From a virus, in IMG/VR virus record IMGVR_UViG_3300047322_001237, positions 62,001 to 126,000 of that record: 64,000 bases of DNA. The stretch is one strand, 5' to 3'. The position numbers and the translations under genes are program-made. This document shows, in pieces, positions 42,985-51,172 of this stretch; the first letter of the stretch is position 1, and each line of letters begins with the position of its first letter. The notes beneath the pieces were generated by a model, which worked only from the letters and a program-made list of their open reading frames with translations, searched no databases and was not told the origin of the DNA.

Positions 42985-43386
42985 TTAAGCGACGTTGGGA
43001 AGCGGACCTTGCTGGGATTCCTCGCGCGGTTCTTTCAGCACGCGGGCCAGCGTGAAGCTCATGTACAGGGTCGACGCGAGACAGAGCACGATCGAAACCA
43101 TGAGCACCGCATACCAGTGCATCATGAACAGACTGCCGAGATACACGATCGCAGCGCCCGCAAACCGAGCAGCGATCATCCAGACGCCCTTGGCGCCGAG
43201 GTTCTGATAGCTCGTGTGCCGGACCGTACGGATGAAGACCGCGATACCCGTCTTGCTCTGATGCGACCAGATCAGGTACGGGCCCATGAGCGAGATCTGG
43301 AAGGCGACCAGTGCGAGGTAGAGCGACTGCGCGGTCGAGAGATTCGAGAAGTTCGATTGAACGAACGAGAAGATAGTGTTCAACAT
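42985..43386 (-). CDS. Multi-pass membrane protein, 133 aa
   Basis: ATG at 43386 with AAGGA 7 bases upstream. Three hydrophobic segments (about 18-36, 63-82, 85-108) and a charged C-terminal tail. Basic loop between first and second helices. Function unknown; belongs to the small membrane protein cluster. Confidence 0.65.
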   Translation of the reverse strand: MLNTIFSFVQSNFSNLSTAQSLYLALVAFQISLMGPYLIWSHQSKTGIAVFIRTVRHTSYQNLGAKGVWMIAARFAGAAIVYLGSLFMMHWYAVLMVSIVLCLASTLYMSFTLARVLKEPREESQQGPLPNVA

Positions 43387-43405
43387 GGTCGGTATCCTTG
43401 AATGC

Positions 43406-43436
43406 AAAAAGAAAGGGCCACTGCGATGAGTGGCCC
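43406..43436 (-). terminator. Rho-independent terminator
   Basis: Stem GGGCCACT...AGTGGCCC followed on minus by TTTCTTTTTGC, after the 54-aa gene. Confidence 0.85.
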
Positions 43437-43472
43437 TAGGGTTGATGCTGTTTCGTGTTAGGCGAGCTTGTC

Positions 43473-43637
43473 TTAGCGTCCCGGATCCTTCTTGACGAAC
43501 ACGCCGAACAGACGGGTGGACACGTCTTTCGCGGTGGTCATAGTGTTTGGTTCTCGGGATTTATTTACAGCGGGTATGGATTTCTCGGGAACAGTCGGCA
43601 CCTTGCGACCGAACACGATTGGAGGACGTTCCTTCAT
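43473..43637 (-). CDS. Small basic protein, 54 aa
   Basis: ATG at 43637 with GGAGGA 3-4 bases upstream and 15 bp after the stop of the preceding gene. Rich in Lys, Arg, Pro and Val, with no membrane helix. Good coupling supports it; no family assignable. Confidence 0.6.
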   Translation of the reverse strand: MKERPPIVFGRKVPTVPEKSIPAVNKSREPNTMTTAKDVSTRLFGVFVKKDPGR

Positions 43638-43652
43638 GGCTCCTCCAGGGAT

Positions 43653-43757
43653 TCACTTGACGTCGTACTTGAAGGTTCCGCTGTAGATCGTCTTGACGGC
43701 CAAGCCGAAGAGGACCCCGAGGCCCACATAGCCGGCCGCTTTCAATGCCTTTTCCAT
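43653..43757 (-). CDS. Single-helix membrane protein, 34 aa
   Basis: ATG at 43757 with AAGGAG 6 bases upstream, 14 bp after the preceding stop. Residues 8-24 form a Gly-rich membrane helix (AAGYVGLGVLFGLAV). Member of the small membrane protein cluster. Confidence 0.6.
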   Translation of the reverse strand: MEKALKAAGYVGLGVLFGLAVKTIYSGTFKYDVK

Positions 43758-43771
43758 TTCCTGCTCCTTGG

Positions 43772-43918
43772 TTACTTGGTGTCTTCCGTTTCGTTCTTCT
43801 TCGGTTCCTCGTCCTTGCCAAACTTCAGAGCGATCGGCAGGGAGAGGGCCAGCAGTACGCCAGTGGCGAAGTAACAGATCGCGGCACCGTTGGAGATGCC
43901 GTCGTCAAAATCTTCCAT
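43772..43918 (-). CDS. Single-helix membrane protein, 48 aa
   Basis: ATG at 43918 with AAGGA 6 bases upstream. Acidic N-terminus, one membrane helix (about 12-31), charged Lys/Glu tail. Member of the small membrane protein cluster. Confidence 0.6.
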   Translation of the reverse strand: MEDFDDGISNGAAICYFATGVLLALSLPIALKFGKDEEPKKNETEDTK

Positions 43919-43932
43919 GATTGATCCTTGTT

Positions 43933-44238
43933 TCAGAGAGCCCGAATAGCATCCAGGCGTCGGTAGTACTCAGCCACGAGGTGATAGCCGTCCAGATCGC
44001 ACACCTTGAATGCGAGCTCGAGGGCCAACGGCCACTTGTCGGTACCGGTCAACTTGTCGACTTCCTGCTCGACTTGAGCGAGCAAGCTGGCGGCAACATC
44101 CATCGCCTCGATCGTTTCTTCTGCACGACTGAGTTGCTCCTCGGCTCTCGGTGGCCGCGGATGGTACTGATCCTTAAGGTCGCGCAGTACAGCCTTCGCT
44201 TCATGGATCGTGCGCAGCATTTGGGCTTCGGTTTGCAT
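43933..44238 (-). CDS. Helical protein, 101 aa
   Basis: Soluble and strongly helical, with heptad-like spacing of Leu and Ala between residues 10 and 65. No membrane helix. Lies inside the membrane-protein cluster and may interact with a partner there. Unknown function. Confidence 0.65.
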   Translation of the reverse strand: MQTEAQMLRTIHEAKAVLRDLKDQYHPRPPRAEEQLSRAEETIEAMDVAASLLAQVEQEVDKLTGTDKWPLALELAFKVCDLDGYHLVAEYYRRLDAIRAL

Positions 44239-44257
44239 GATGGTTCGCTAGAAGTTG

Positions 44258-44479
44258 TTAGGGATTGGTGCGGGTGTCGGAAATTGCGCGCTGCAGGTTG
44301 GCCATCGCGGCCTTGACCCATTCCTCCTCTTGAGCGACGTGGCTGGACAGCTTGTCCACGAGAAACGGAATCACGAAGAATGCCAAGACCACGCTCACCG
44401 CGAGGACCGACACCAGCGCTTCGCCGTTCATTGCCAACTGGATCATCAGGTACTTCATTGCGGAAATTACTGCGTGCAT
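44258..44479 (-). CDS. Single-helix membrane protein, 73 aa
   Basis: ATG at 44479 with AAGGAG 7 bases upstream. One strong membrane helix (about 20-40, rich in Val and Phe) followed by a soluble helix with Glu/Gln. Member of the cluster. Confidence 0.65.
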   Translation of the reverse strand: MHAVISAMKYLMIQLAMNGEALVSVLAVSVVLAFFVIPFLVDKLSSHVAQEEEWVKAAMANLQRAISDTRTNP

Positions 44480-44552
44480 CTCGCTTCTCCTTAATTGGTT
44501 CATTGAGCCGGGTGAGCGCCTGCTCACCCCGCGCTCATCGAAGATGACCGGC

Positions 44553-44714
44553 TTACGAAGCGGTCGACTGGGGCTGCTGGGGTTGCGGTTGCGCCGGGGC
44601 GGCGTTCTTGTCGCGATTGCAATACTTCTCGATCTGCTGGACGACCTTGTAGCCGGCATAGCAACCGAGGATGAAGCCGGCGGCGCCGCCGAAGGAACGT
44701 GCAAAGCTACCCAT
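44553..44714 (-). CDS. Small membrane protein with Gln/Pro-rich tail, 53 aa
   Basis: ATG at 44714 with AAGGAG 6 bases upstream. Gly/Ala-rich hydrophobic segment (7-23), a Cys, then a tail of Gln, Pro and Ala. Member of the cluster. Confidence 0.65.
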   Translation of the reverse strand: MGSFARSFGGAAGFILGCYAGYKVVQQIEKYCNRDKNAAPAQPQPQQPQSTAS

Positions 44715-44779
44715 GACTTACTCCTTAATTAGGATTACTACGCTTAATGGTGGTGATGCTTTCTGAGATCGGTCGCAAC

Positions 44780-45211
44780 TCAAGCAGCGTTCGTGGCGCT
44801 GCCGTCGTTGGACTGACCCTTCTTGAGCAGATCCTGAGCATTAGCGATCGCTTTTTCCAGATCCTCTGCTGCCTGCTTTGCACGAGCTGCCGGATCGTCC
44901 GTCTTCGGAGCCGCTTCCTGCGCGGGCTTCGCTTCAGTTGCCGGCTTCGCTTCGTCCTTCGTCTCGTCCTTCTTTCCGTCCTTTGCGGCAGCGTCACCCT
45001 TCGTTGCTTCCGCCTTGTCGCGGTTGGTGTACCAGTAGGCGACGCCACCAACGACAGCTGCGGCGCCCAGACCGATCGCTGCGTACTTCAGGTTGTCTTC
45101 GGTGAAGATCGTCGACGGTTCCTGGCTGGTGGTCGTCGTGTTGCCGGCGTCAGCGTTCTCTGCGGTTTCTTGAGCAGCGTCGAAAGCGAACTTAGCGAGG
45201 GATGCGAACAT
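44780..45211 (-). CDS. Membrane protein with long charged tail, 143 aa
   Basis: AAAGGAG 7 bases upstream of the start. Residues 44-61 form a Gly/Ala-rich membrane helix; residues 65-130 are a Lys/Glu/Ala-rich tail, probably disordered or coiled. First gene after candidate promoter P4, so it heads the membrane-protein operon. Confidence 0.7.
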   Translation of the reverse strand: MFASLAKFAFDAAQETAENADAGNTTTTSQEPSTIFTEDNLKYAAIGLGAAAVVGGVAYWYTNRDKAEATKGDAAAKDGKKDETKDEAKPATEAKPAQEAAPKTDDPAARAKQAAEDLEKAIANAQDLLKKGQSNDGSATNAA

Positions 45212-45277
45212 GGTGATTCTCCTTTCAGGTGGTTTAGAGGTTTAAATCAGATCCAGATTGGTTCTTGATTCACGCCG

Positions 45278-45295
45278 GGAATATATGTTTGAGTT
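45278..45295 (-). promoter_or_regulatory. Candidate early promoter P4
   Basis: Minus strand AACTCAAACATATATTCC. The core TATATTCC has one mismatch to TATATTAC. Weaker than its relatives but well placed, 67-85 bp upstream of the membrane-protein operon. Confidence 0.4.
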
Positions 45296-45331
45296 TTTTT
45301 AGAATCGTTGTTTTAGAGTAAAAAAAGAAAA

Positions 45332-45373
45332 GACGGCATAAAGGCCCGGGTCGCCCCGGGCTCCTATGCCGTC
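45332..45373 (-). terminator. Hairpin with full GACGGCATAA / TATGCCGTC flanks
   Basis: Inner stem GCCCGGG...CCCGGGC and outer arms GACGGCATA and TATGCCGTC, which are perfect complements. The best example of the recurring element. It ends the 101-aa gene. Confidence 0.8.
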
Positions 45374-45386
45374 TGCACTCGAGGAA

Positions 45387-45692
45387 TTACAAAATGGCGC
45401 GGCGCACGCGCTCTTGATACTTGCTCAGTTTCTGCTCGGTATCCGCAGCTTGAGGGAAGAGCACGTAAAACCCGTCGCGCCCATTCCCCACTTCCTCACC
45501 GTCATTCAAGTCCTTACAGATTCCTTGCCTGCAGCGCACGATCGTCCCACCGTCATGCACGACGTCCTCCAGGACATCTCGCAGTTGCTGCGGTCCATCC
45601 GGGTGACGGTGTTTGAAAGCGTTGATGGCGATGAAGATGACTGCGCATGCTACGACGACCGGCACAATGCGACGGCCCCGAATGGAAAACAT
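45387..45692 (-). CDS. Membrane-anchored protein, 101 aa
   Basis: ATG at 45692 with GAGGAG about 5 bases upstream. Basic N-terminus then a membrane helix (8-24, VPVVVACAVIFIAI). The rest is soluble and probably periplasmic, with two cysteines (about 54 and 59). Unknown function. Confidence 0.65.
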   Translation of the reverse strand: MFSIRGRRIVPVVVACAVIFIAINAFKHRHPDGPQQLRDVLEDVVHDGGTIVRCRQGICKDLNDGEEVGNGRDGFYVLFPQAADTEQKLSKYQERVRRAIL

Positions 45693-45739
45693 GGTGCTCC
45701 TCGTGAAGCGTGGTTTTGTGAAGTGGCAGAGGGGGTAAA

Positions 45740-46186
45740 TCAGAAAATCGCCGCAGACCACTCGGTTTGCGGTTGATACGCTTGCGGCCTCATCGCCGTG
45801 GTGTTCTTCAGAATCTGGTCTGGTGCTGTGACGTCTTCAGGTTTGATCTGCGGTTCGACGTGATCAGGGTAATTGGTTCGCATGAACTTCAGATCAGCCG
45901 AAACTGCGGAATCCGTCAGCCCGAGCAACTCAGCGACTTCGCATGCTTTGCAACCGGACTTAAAGACGGCGGCAACCAGTCGGCGACGATCAGACGTCTC
46001 CAGGTAATACGCGTAAATCGGCGACTGATCCAAGAACCAGCGACGGCAGATTTCGCCATTCACTTCGCTCATGATGAGCGTATAGCGACCGAAGTGCGTC
46101 ATCTCAACGCGACCTCGGTGCGGCGGTTCACATTGAATTGCTTGTTGGGAAACGCTTGCGAAGTATTCGAAAAGTGCGCTGAGCAT
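45740..46186 (-). CDS. Helix-turn-helix protein, 148 aa
   Basis: ATG at 46186 (an ATG at 46102 is an alternative). Residues about 79-105 read KACEVAELLGLTDSAVSADL, a clear helix-turn-helix of the sigma-region-4 or LuxR type. The N-terminal part has no membrane helix. A candidate early promoter lies 76 bp upstream. Probable transcription regulator. Confidence 0.7.
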   Translation of the reverse strand: MLSALFEYFASVSQQAIQCEPPHRGRVEMTHFGRYTLIMSEVNGEICRRWFLDQSPIYAYYLETSDRRRLVAAVFKSGCKACEVAELLGLTDSAVSADLKFMRTNYPDHVEPQIKPEDVTAPDQILKNTTAMRPQAYQPQTEWSAAIF

Positions 46187-46261
46187 GATGAGGAATGAAT
46201 TTGATTGGTGACCGGCATTGGATTCGATTGGGCAGTGAGAATTACCAGGAATCTCAGAGTA

Positions 46262-46279
46262 GTGATATAGGTCTGTAAG
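46262..46279 (-). promoter_or_regulatory. Candidate early promoter P5
   Basis: Minus strand CTTACAGACCTATATCAC with the full TATATCAC core. Lies in the 299-bp divergent gap between the HTH gene and a plus-strand gene. The remainder of that gap is AT-rich but shows no other clear element. Confidence 0.55.
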
Positions 46280-46485
46280 TAACTGCAGCGCCAATGGGAT
46301 ATCGCTTGGAACGGTGAAATAGCGGACTACTTAATACCGTCCCGAAACGCTTCCGACCGATCGTTATTTTTGCTATTGTCGTCGGCAATTCTGCATGGAC
46401 TGCCGCAAATTCATTCCGCAAAATCATGGGCCGGAAGGGCGTCGGCGCGTATACTCCTTCGTCGAGTTGGATGGGAGGGATTCCG

Positions 46486-47013
46486 ATGAGTCGCGTCATA
46501 TCTGCGCTTTTCTTTCTTTTCGCTTGCGAGGTGGCGTGCGGTGCGCAAGTGGACAGCTACGGAGGGGAAGTTACCTCATCGGTCCAGTCCTTTTATCCTA
46601 TCAAACCGGTGGTTGTCTATCGAGGACCTGCTTTCACTTCGCCTTCTAAATCGAACGATAAGTTTGTCGCTGACGACCATGTAGCACAGTTGTGGCCGTT
46701 CATCAAACCTGGGGAATCTATAGCTGCATATTCCGCCGTCTTGAAGGTTGGTAAATGGACGCATAAGCACTTCAATGGCAGCACAGTCCTTGAGCAAAGA
46801 CGGACGATTGCAAACGAGCTTGTATTGGGTGGTCGAGCCTCTCGATCAATGACAATGTTTCCCGTGCGGGCGGCTACCCGTTGGCGTGTAATCAGAGGCA
46901 TCCCAGTCGCGTTGATGGCCGGGGCCATAGGCGGAATCGTCGAGGAGGTCAACGAGGTTGAACAATTAGCGTTAGACAGGACGCCTCTCCCACCTGTTGA
47001 AACCGGTCAATAA
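46486..47013 (+). CDS. Secreted or lipoprotein-like protein, 175 aa
   Basis: ATG at 46486 with GGGAGGG 6 bases upstream. N-terminal signal sequence with a hydrophobic core and two cysteines near residues 14 and 18, so it may be lipid-modified. A second hydrophobic Gly/Ala segment (about 141-155). Isolated on the plus strand among minus-strand genes, and lower in GC than neighbours, as expected of a laterally acquired gene. Confidence 0.65.
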   Translation: MSRVISALFFLFACEVACGAQVDSYGGEVTSSVQSFYPIKPVVVYRGPAFTSPSKSNDKFVADDHVAQLWPFIKPGESIAAYSAVLKVGKWTHKHFNGSTVLEQRRTIANELVLGGRASRSMTMFPVRAATRWRVIRGIPVALMAGAIGGIVEEVNEVEQLALDRTPLPPVETGQ

Positions 47014-47016
47014 AGA

Positions 47017-47106
47017 ATGCGCACGAGCCTAATTGTTTTTCTTGTGGTGTTTTTCGTCTCGTTACTCATTTACCCCGTGCTGAAAAAATGGGGTATTTTT
47101 AGATAA
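47017..47106 (+). CDS. Very small membrane protein, 29 aa
   Basis: ATG 3 bases after the preceding stop. Residues 4-20 are a strong hydrophobic helix rich in Val and Phe, then a basic tail (KKWGIFR). No clear ribosome binding site; translation would depend on coupling. Confidence 0.45.
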   Translation: MRTSLIVFLVVFFVSLLIYPVLKKWGIFR

Positions 47107-47126
47107 TCCGCGTTTCCGGCACAAAA

Positions 47127-47153
47127 GCCAGAGCGAGAGATCCTCGCTCTGGC
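47127..47153. terminator. Bidirectional hairpin between convergent genes
   Basis: 11-bp stem GCCAGAGCGAG...CTCGCTCTGGC. On minus it is followed by TTTTGTGCC. Confidence 0.75.
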
Positions 47154-47162
47154 ATCGAACAT

Positions 47163-47555
47163 TTATTTCTGGATAGTCGAAACGTCGACGCCGGCCGCGG
47201 CCGCGGACTGACTCGCACTGGAAATCGGCGCGTCCTCACCGACGACCTGCTTGGCTTTGGCGAGCAACTGTTTCCAGAGTACGAGGTAATACCCGGTGCG
47301 GAATAGGTAATACAAGCCCGGGATCAACGGTGCCCAGAACGGAATCGCGACCTTCAGCACGTAGAGTGCGACGAAGAACGCAATCACCAGGACCCGCGTG
47401 GTGATGAGGGACGGTGCGAGGCCGATCTTTGCAGCGAGGCCCTGCAGCTGCGTGACCGCTTGGGTCGCCTGCTGGTTGGCGCTGATCCACTGACCGATGC
47501 CGCTCGTGAACTGGAGCGCGATCATGGCACAGAAAGCGCAAAGCAGAAGAAACAT
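47163..47555 (-). CDS. Membrane protein, 130 aa
   Basis: ATG at 47555 with GGAGG 6 bases upstream. An N-terminal hydrophobic segment (1-16, signal-like), then two further membrane segments (about 54-72 and 75-92). Gln/Ala-rich tail. Unknown function. Confidence 0.65.
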   Translation of the reverse strand: MFLLLCAFCAMIALQFTSGIGQWISANQQATQAVTQLQGLAAKIGLAPSLITTRVLVIAFFVALYVLKVAIPFWAPLIPGLYYLFRTGYYLVLWKQLLAKAKQVVGEDAPISSASQSAAAAGVDVSTIQK

Positions 47556-47689
47556 GAAACACCTCCATCGGTTTCGCAGGGAAGTCTGCATACGATGGGG
47601 TCCGGAAAACTTTTCTGATCGCGTTTGATTTGGTCAGTTTTCACCAACGCGAGGCCCGGTAAGGCTCTGCGGGGAACTTAAGCCCTAAC

Positions 47690-47719
47690 TTGACACCGAC
47701 CGTTGGAACTAAGTAAGAT
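47690..47719 (+). promoter_or_regulatory. Sigma70-like promoter
   Basis: TTGACA (47690-47695), 18-bp spacer, TAAGAT (47714-47719). Positioned 33 bp before the GTG of the YagK/YfjJ-like gene. Suggests use of host polymerase. Confidence 0.5.
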
Positions 47720-47751
47720 CGCTGCCTTTCGTCGTACGGTAGGGTTTACGC

Positions 47752-48795
47752 GTGGTAACGAGTAGGCTGCAGCGCAATGTGGATCAGGGCTTGCGTGAGC
47801 GCGCGCATATTTTCTTCGACACCAAGGGGCGGGTTCAGCGGCACAGCGCACAGGAGGAGAACGAGCTCGTCGGGCAGTTCCTCGAGCTGTTCGAACTGGC
47901 CGAGCGACTGCGCAAGCACGTAGGAGATGTGCTCACCCTGCGTGAGAATCCCCACAGCGGCATTCGATTTGTCCCTTCTTCCAAGCTGGCGCTTCTCGTG
48001 CGTAGCTGGCTGAACATCAACGTCCATCTCGCACACCAGCTCTTCCCGCAGCACCGGTTTCATCCGCTTATCGAGATATTCATGCGACGTGTCCCGGTCT
48101 TTCACGAATATCGCTTTTTCATTTTTACGCCGGGTTCCGTTCCCAATGAGATTCTCGATCAGATCGTATCCAAGGTGAATTTCAGTTTGGTCGAGATTCG
48201 GAAAGAATTGGCGAGCCAAGTGGTCAAGAAGGCAGCGGGCGAGTTTATTCGGCCAGTGAATAAGAACCACAAGAGCCTTACGGATTATGTCGATGCGCTC
48301 GTAGAGCAGCATGGTTCAATGCAGGCGGTGCGACTTGACCTTGGATATACGGAGCGAATCACGTACTCGTCACGGGCCGCGCGCAAAATCTCTTTCGAGG
48401 AGACAAGCGACCACCGAAAAAAACTTCTGATTCACATGCGGCGGTGGTTTCCGGAGAATATGCTTGGCTATTCGTGGAAACTGGAACACGGCCTACAAAG
48501 TTCTTACCGCTATCACTGGCTCTTTTTCTTTCCGGGCAACACGCTGCGCGGCGACATGGAAATTGGGAAACTGATCGGTGAGCAGTGGTCGAAGAGTGTG
48601 ACGGACGGGAAGGGCGCGTACTTCAACTGGAATGATTCGGCAGGCAGTGGAATCAAACGTCCGGGTACGGGAAAGATCGCATCCTCGACGCCATTGAAGA
48701 ATCCGATTCAGTACATGACGAAACTGGACCGGTATATCAAACTCGGCGTGCCGGCCGGCGGTCGGACGTTTGATAAAGGGAATATGCCAAAATAA
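47752..48795 (+). CDS. YagK/YfjJ (Inovirus Gp2-like) family protein, 347 aa
   Basis: GTG start with AGGG 8 bases upstream. The C-terminal half (about 195-310) has the features of the YagK/YfjJ C-terminal family: RLDLGYTER, later LLIHMRRWFPENMLGYSWK, SSYRYHWLFFFPG with a conserved His, IGEQWSKSV and GAYFNWND. The family is found on integrated elements, satellites and filamentous phages and is thought to act in replication initiation. A plus-strand island with its own host-type promoter, so it looks like cargo. Confidence 0.7.
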   Translation: MVTSRLQRNVDQGLRERAHIFFDTKGRVQRHSAQEENELVGQFLELFELAERLRKHVGDVLTLRENPHSGIRFVPSSKLALLVRSWLNINVHLAHQLFPQHRFHPLIEIFMRRVPVFHEYRFFIFTPGSVPNEILDQIVSKVNFSLVEIRKELASQVVKKAAGEFIRPVNKNHKSLTDYVDALVEQHGSMQAVRLDLGYTERITYSSRAARKISFEETSDHRKKLLIHMRRWFPENMLGYSWKLEHGLQSSYRYHWLFFFPGNTLRGDMEIGKLIGEQWSKSVTDGKGAYFNWNDSAGSGIKRPGTGKIASSTPLKNPIQYMTKLDRYIKLGVPAGGRTFDKGNMPK

Positions 48796-48821
48796 AGATT
48801 GGATTGCGGCGTCTACACGGC

Positions 48822-49289
48822 CTACTTGCTTGAGCCAGAACGCGTCCCTGCACGTCCGGGGCCGCCGGCACCCACGCGCCGCACTGTCGCGCGTTGAAGA
48901 TTGAAAGCCTGCTGCTTCAGCCAGTCAACCATCCCCGATGAACGGCGGTCCCCAAAATCGATCGCCGTCGCCACGGTCGACTCGGAGGCCACCTGCGCGG
49001 CGATCTCCTCCGGCAGCTCACCGCAGGCGACCAATACAGCTTTGCCCAACAGGACTTGTTCGGTCTCTTGCCCGCGGTACGTTAGCCGGAGGCGACACTG
49101 GCAATCCGTGTCGTCAGCAGCATCTGGTGCGAAAATTAGACTCACAGACGACTCGGCGTCGACGAGGCTTTCCCAGAGGTTGGTGACGTCGATGTCGCCA
49201 GTTCCGATGAGCGCCGCGGCGTTGTCGAAACCGTCAGACACATTGCGAACGGTGCGGTCGCCGGGATCTATCAAATAGGAAAGGAACAT
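48822..49289 (-). CDS. Hypothetical protein, 155 aa
   Basis: Not recognised. Acidic N-terminal two-thirds, then a basic Gly/Arg-rich tail (about 135-155). No membrane helix. Weak ribosome binding site. Confidence 0.6.
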   Translation of the reverse strand: MFLSYLIDPGDRTVRNVSDGFDNAAALIGTGDIDVTNLWESLVDAESSVSLIFAPDAADDTDCQCRLRLTYRGQETEQVLLGKAVLVACGELPEEIAAQVASESTVATAIDFGDRRSSGMVDWLKQQAFNLQRATVRRVGAGGPGRAGTRSGSSK

Positions 49290-49295
49290 TTCTGC

Positions 49296-49829
49296 TTAGC
49301 ACGTGCCCTCATGATTAGAATCATAGGTTCCATCGATCCGCGCGAATGTGATCGAATCAAAGTTAACGTTCCCAACACCCGGGCCCGGGCCGATCGCAAA
49401 CGACCAAACTACAGGCGTCCAAATATTGTTGTAGTTGCACTTCCGCCGATCGACGACGTAGTCGTTCACTCCACCGGCTACGACGTTATGAGAGTTGTCC
49501 GATAAATAGACGAACAGGTGAACGGATTGTAGATAGTTCACCCCTTCAGAAGTACGGTCGAAATATTCAAAAGACAAAACTCCGGTTGCCTGCGGTGGAG
49601 CACCGGGTGAGACCGTTACAGTAAGATGGACTTTTTGAAATTCAGTAGCTATTATCTGACCGTCGTCTAACAGATAGAAGTAGGGGAAATCGCAGATAAA
49701 AACCCTGGTGTTGGGGGGCGGAGAATTCTGTTGACTGAGAGCGCATTCAACAGAATTGCTTGTACGAGCATACACGTCGTTGGTAACAACCATACATGCT
49801 ACGAGAACCACCAAAGCGATTTTGTTCAT
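49296..49829 (-). CDS. Secreted protein, 177 aa
   Basis: Signal peptide with likely cleavage after VYA (residue 21). The mature part is beta-rich, with four cysteines and many aromatic residues; looks like a small extracellular beta-sandwich. Lower GC than its neighbours. Unknown function. Confidence 0.65.
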   Translation of the reverse strand: MNKIALVVLVACMVVTNDVYARTSNSVECALSQQNSPPPNTRVFICDFPYFYLLDDGQIIATEFQKVHLTVTVSPGAPPQATGVLSFEYFDRTSEGVNYLQSVHLFVYLSDNSHNVVAGGVNDYVVDRRKCNYNNIWTPVVWSFAIGPGPGVGNVNFDSITFARIDGTYDSNHEGTC

Positions 49830-49997
49830 GTCAGCGCCCCGATTGGTCAGTGCAAGCCTAGGATAGCAGGAAAAGCCTTCCGGATTCCGTTAGGCTCCGG
49901 TCGCGGCCAAGACGGCCTGCGACGTGTTCATCGTGTTCTCATTTTTTTTCGGCGTCAAACCGGTCTATCGTTCGTCAGCGCACAGAACGGAATATTT

Positions 49998-50027
49998 CCC
50001 GGGCGATGCCCGGGAACTTTATGCTGC
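49998..50027 (-). terminator. Hairpin with GCAGCATAAAG flank
   Basis: Stem CCCGGG-5-CCCGGG after the exonuclease gene. The minus-strand flank GCAGCATAAAG is a diverged copy of the recurring element. Nothing else is seen in the gap 49830-50027. Confidence 0.55.
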
Positions 50028-50531
50028 TTACCTGTCTATCGATTCGCACTTCAGTTTAAGCGCGACTGCATCCCAATACGCATTGTGCTGAATCGCGCCC
50101 GGGATGTTGTTCGGCCATGCATCGACGCGGACCACTTCGAACGTGATACCAGGAATGGCGATCATGGTGCCTGGTCCGGTAATCAGCTCCTGACAGAAGT
50201 ACTTGATGTCATCCGGCCAGTCCGAGATCACGTGCGGCGCCTTATCCCCCTCGAAGAACTGCTGGAGGTAGTTCGCCGTCGTGGGCATGTAGTAGCCTTC
50301 GGGTCCCAGCTTCACCGACGGGTCACGTTGATCAGACCAGTTCGCGAGATTGATTCCCATCTCGACCGGCACGTTACAAATCACCGGCACGGCGTTCTCA
50401 GCCACCCAGTCGGTGTAGCTCGTCAAGGTCGGGTACACGAGATAGATGCCGATGCCATCTTCCCGCACCAATCCCATCGAGATCAGATCGCCACCGAAAC
50501 CGTTGAACTCGGTGTCAAGGTAATAGCGCAT
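50028..50531 (-). CDS. DEDDh-type 3'-5' exonuclease, 167 aa
   Basis: YYLDTEFN at residues 3-10 carries the Exo I Asp and Glu; SDWPDDIKYF supplies the Exo II Asp; HNAYWDA near the C-terminus gives the Exo III His and Asp. This matches the small 3'-5' exoribonuclease family (Rv2179c-like). It could trim RNA or DNA ends. GGAGG lies about 10 bases before the start. Confidence 0.75.
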   Translation of the reverse strand: MRYYLDTEFNGFGGDLISMGLVREDGIGIYLVYPTLTSYTDWVAENAVPVICNVPVEMGINLANWSDQRDPSVKLGPEGYYMPTTANYLQQFFEGDKAPHVISDWPDDIKYFCQELITGPGTMIAIPGITFEVVRVDAWPNNIPGAIQHNAYWDAVALKLKCESIDR

Positions 50532-50549
50532 TTGTACGCGCCTCCGTAG

Positions 50550-50756
50550 TCAAAGCTTCATCAACTTGGGGATCAGCGCCAATGTGCCGGCGAACACCAG
50601 CGAGAATGCGATTGATCCAAGGAAAGCCCACAACGCGAGCGCAAACCAATCCCCATGTATGCTGCAATCGAACACATGCTTACAGGTCATGACGCCCAGA
50701 GCAATCGTGGCGACCACCATCCAGAGAAAACCAGCCAGCGTAAAGTACTTCTTCAT
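50550..50756 (-). CDS. Two-helix membrane protein, 68 aa
   Basis: ATG at 50756 with GAGG 8 bases upstream. Two membrane segments (about 5-23 and 40-62) with two cysteines between them. Overlapping longer frame rejected. Unknown function. Confidence 0.6.
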   Translation of the reverse strand: MKKYFTLAGFLWMVVATIALGVMTCKHVFDCSIHGDWFALALWAFLGSIAFSLVFAGTLALIPKLMKL

Positions 50757-50769
50757 CCTTGTTTCCTCT

Positions 50770-50985
50770 TCAGTATCGACCCGGGCTGATGTGGCAGCAA
50801 AGCCGATTACTCCAGCGCCGGTTCGTGTGCTTCTTGCCCAGCTTGGTGCGCCTGAACCGCACCTGCAGCGTTTTGCATTTGCTGTAGTCGAAGAAAGCAG
50901 GGCCATAGACGCCGACGTTATGCCTCGGTGACCGCTTTCCCATCGCAATCAGCTTTAGCCAGCGCGGATTGTTCCTGACTTTCAT
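50770..50985 (-). CDS. Small, highly basic protein, 71 aa
   Basis: ATG at 50985 with GGGAG 5-7 bases upstream. Rich in Arg, Lys and Asn (QVRFRRTKLGKKHTNRRW). Overlaps the upstream 84-aa gene by 68 bp. May bind nucleic acid. Confidence 0.55.
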   Translation of the reverse strand: MKVRNNPRWLKLIAMGKRSPRHNVGVYGPAFFDYSKCKTLQVRFRRTKLGKKHTNRRWSNRLCCHISPGRY

Positions 50986-51172
50986 GCTCGGACTCCCAGC
51001 GAAGCACGTCGTATTTGCCCGTAAATACGGCCCACGCCAGCCGCAGCCGTGTCCTCAGGGCGATACCCTGAAAGCCCAGCGGCCGCGCCGGCACCCACCC
51101 CCTGTGTTTCGTTTCGGTCCACATATTCGTGTTGCGAATCTGATGGGTCCAGAAGAGCTGGGGCGTTCTCAT
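50918..51172 (-). CDS. Hypothetical protein, 84 aa
   Basis: Starts with an ATGA overlap to the cyclophilin gene. Basic and Trp-rich N-terminal half, acidic C-terminus. Unknown function. Confidence 0.55.
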   Translation of the reverse strand: MRTPQLFWTHQIRNTNMWTETKHRGWVPARPLGFQGIALRTRLRLAWAVFTGKYDVLRWESEHESQEQSALAKADCDGKAVTEA

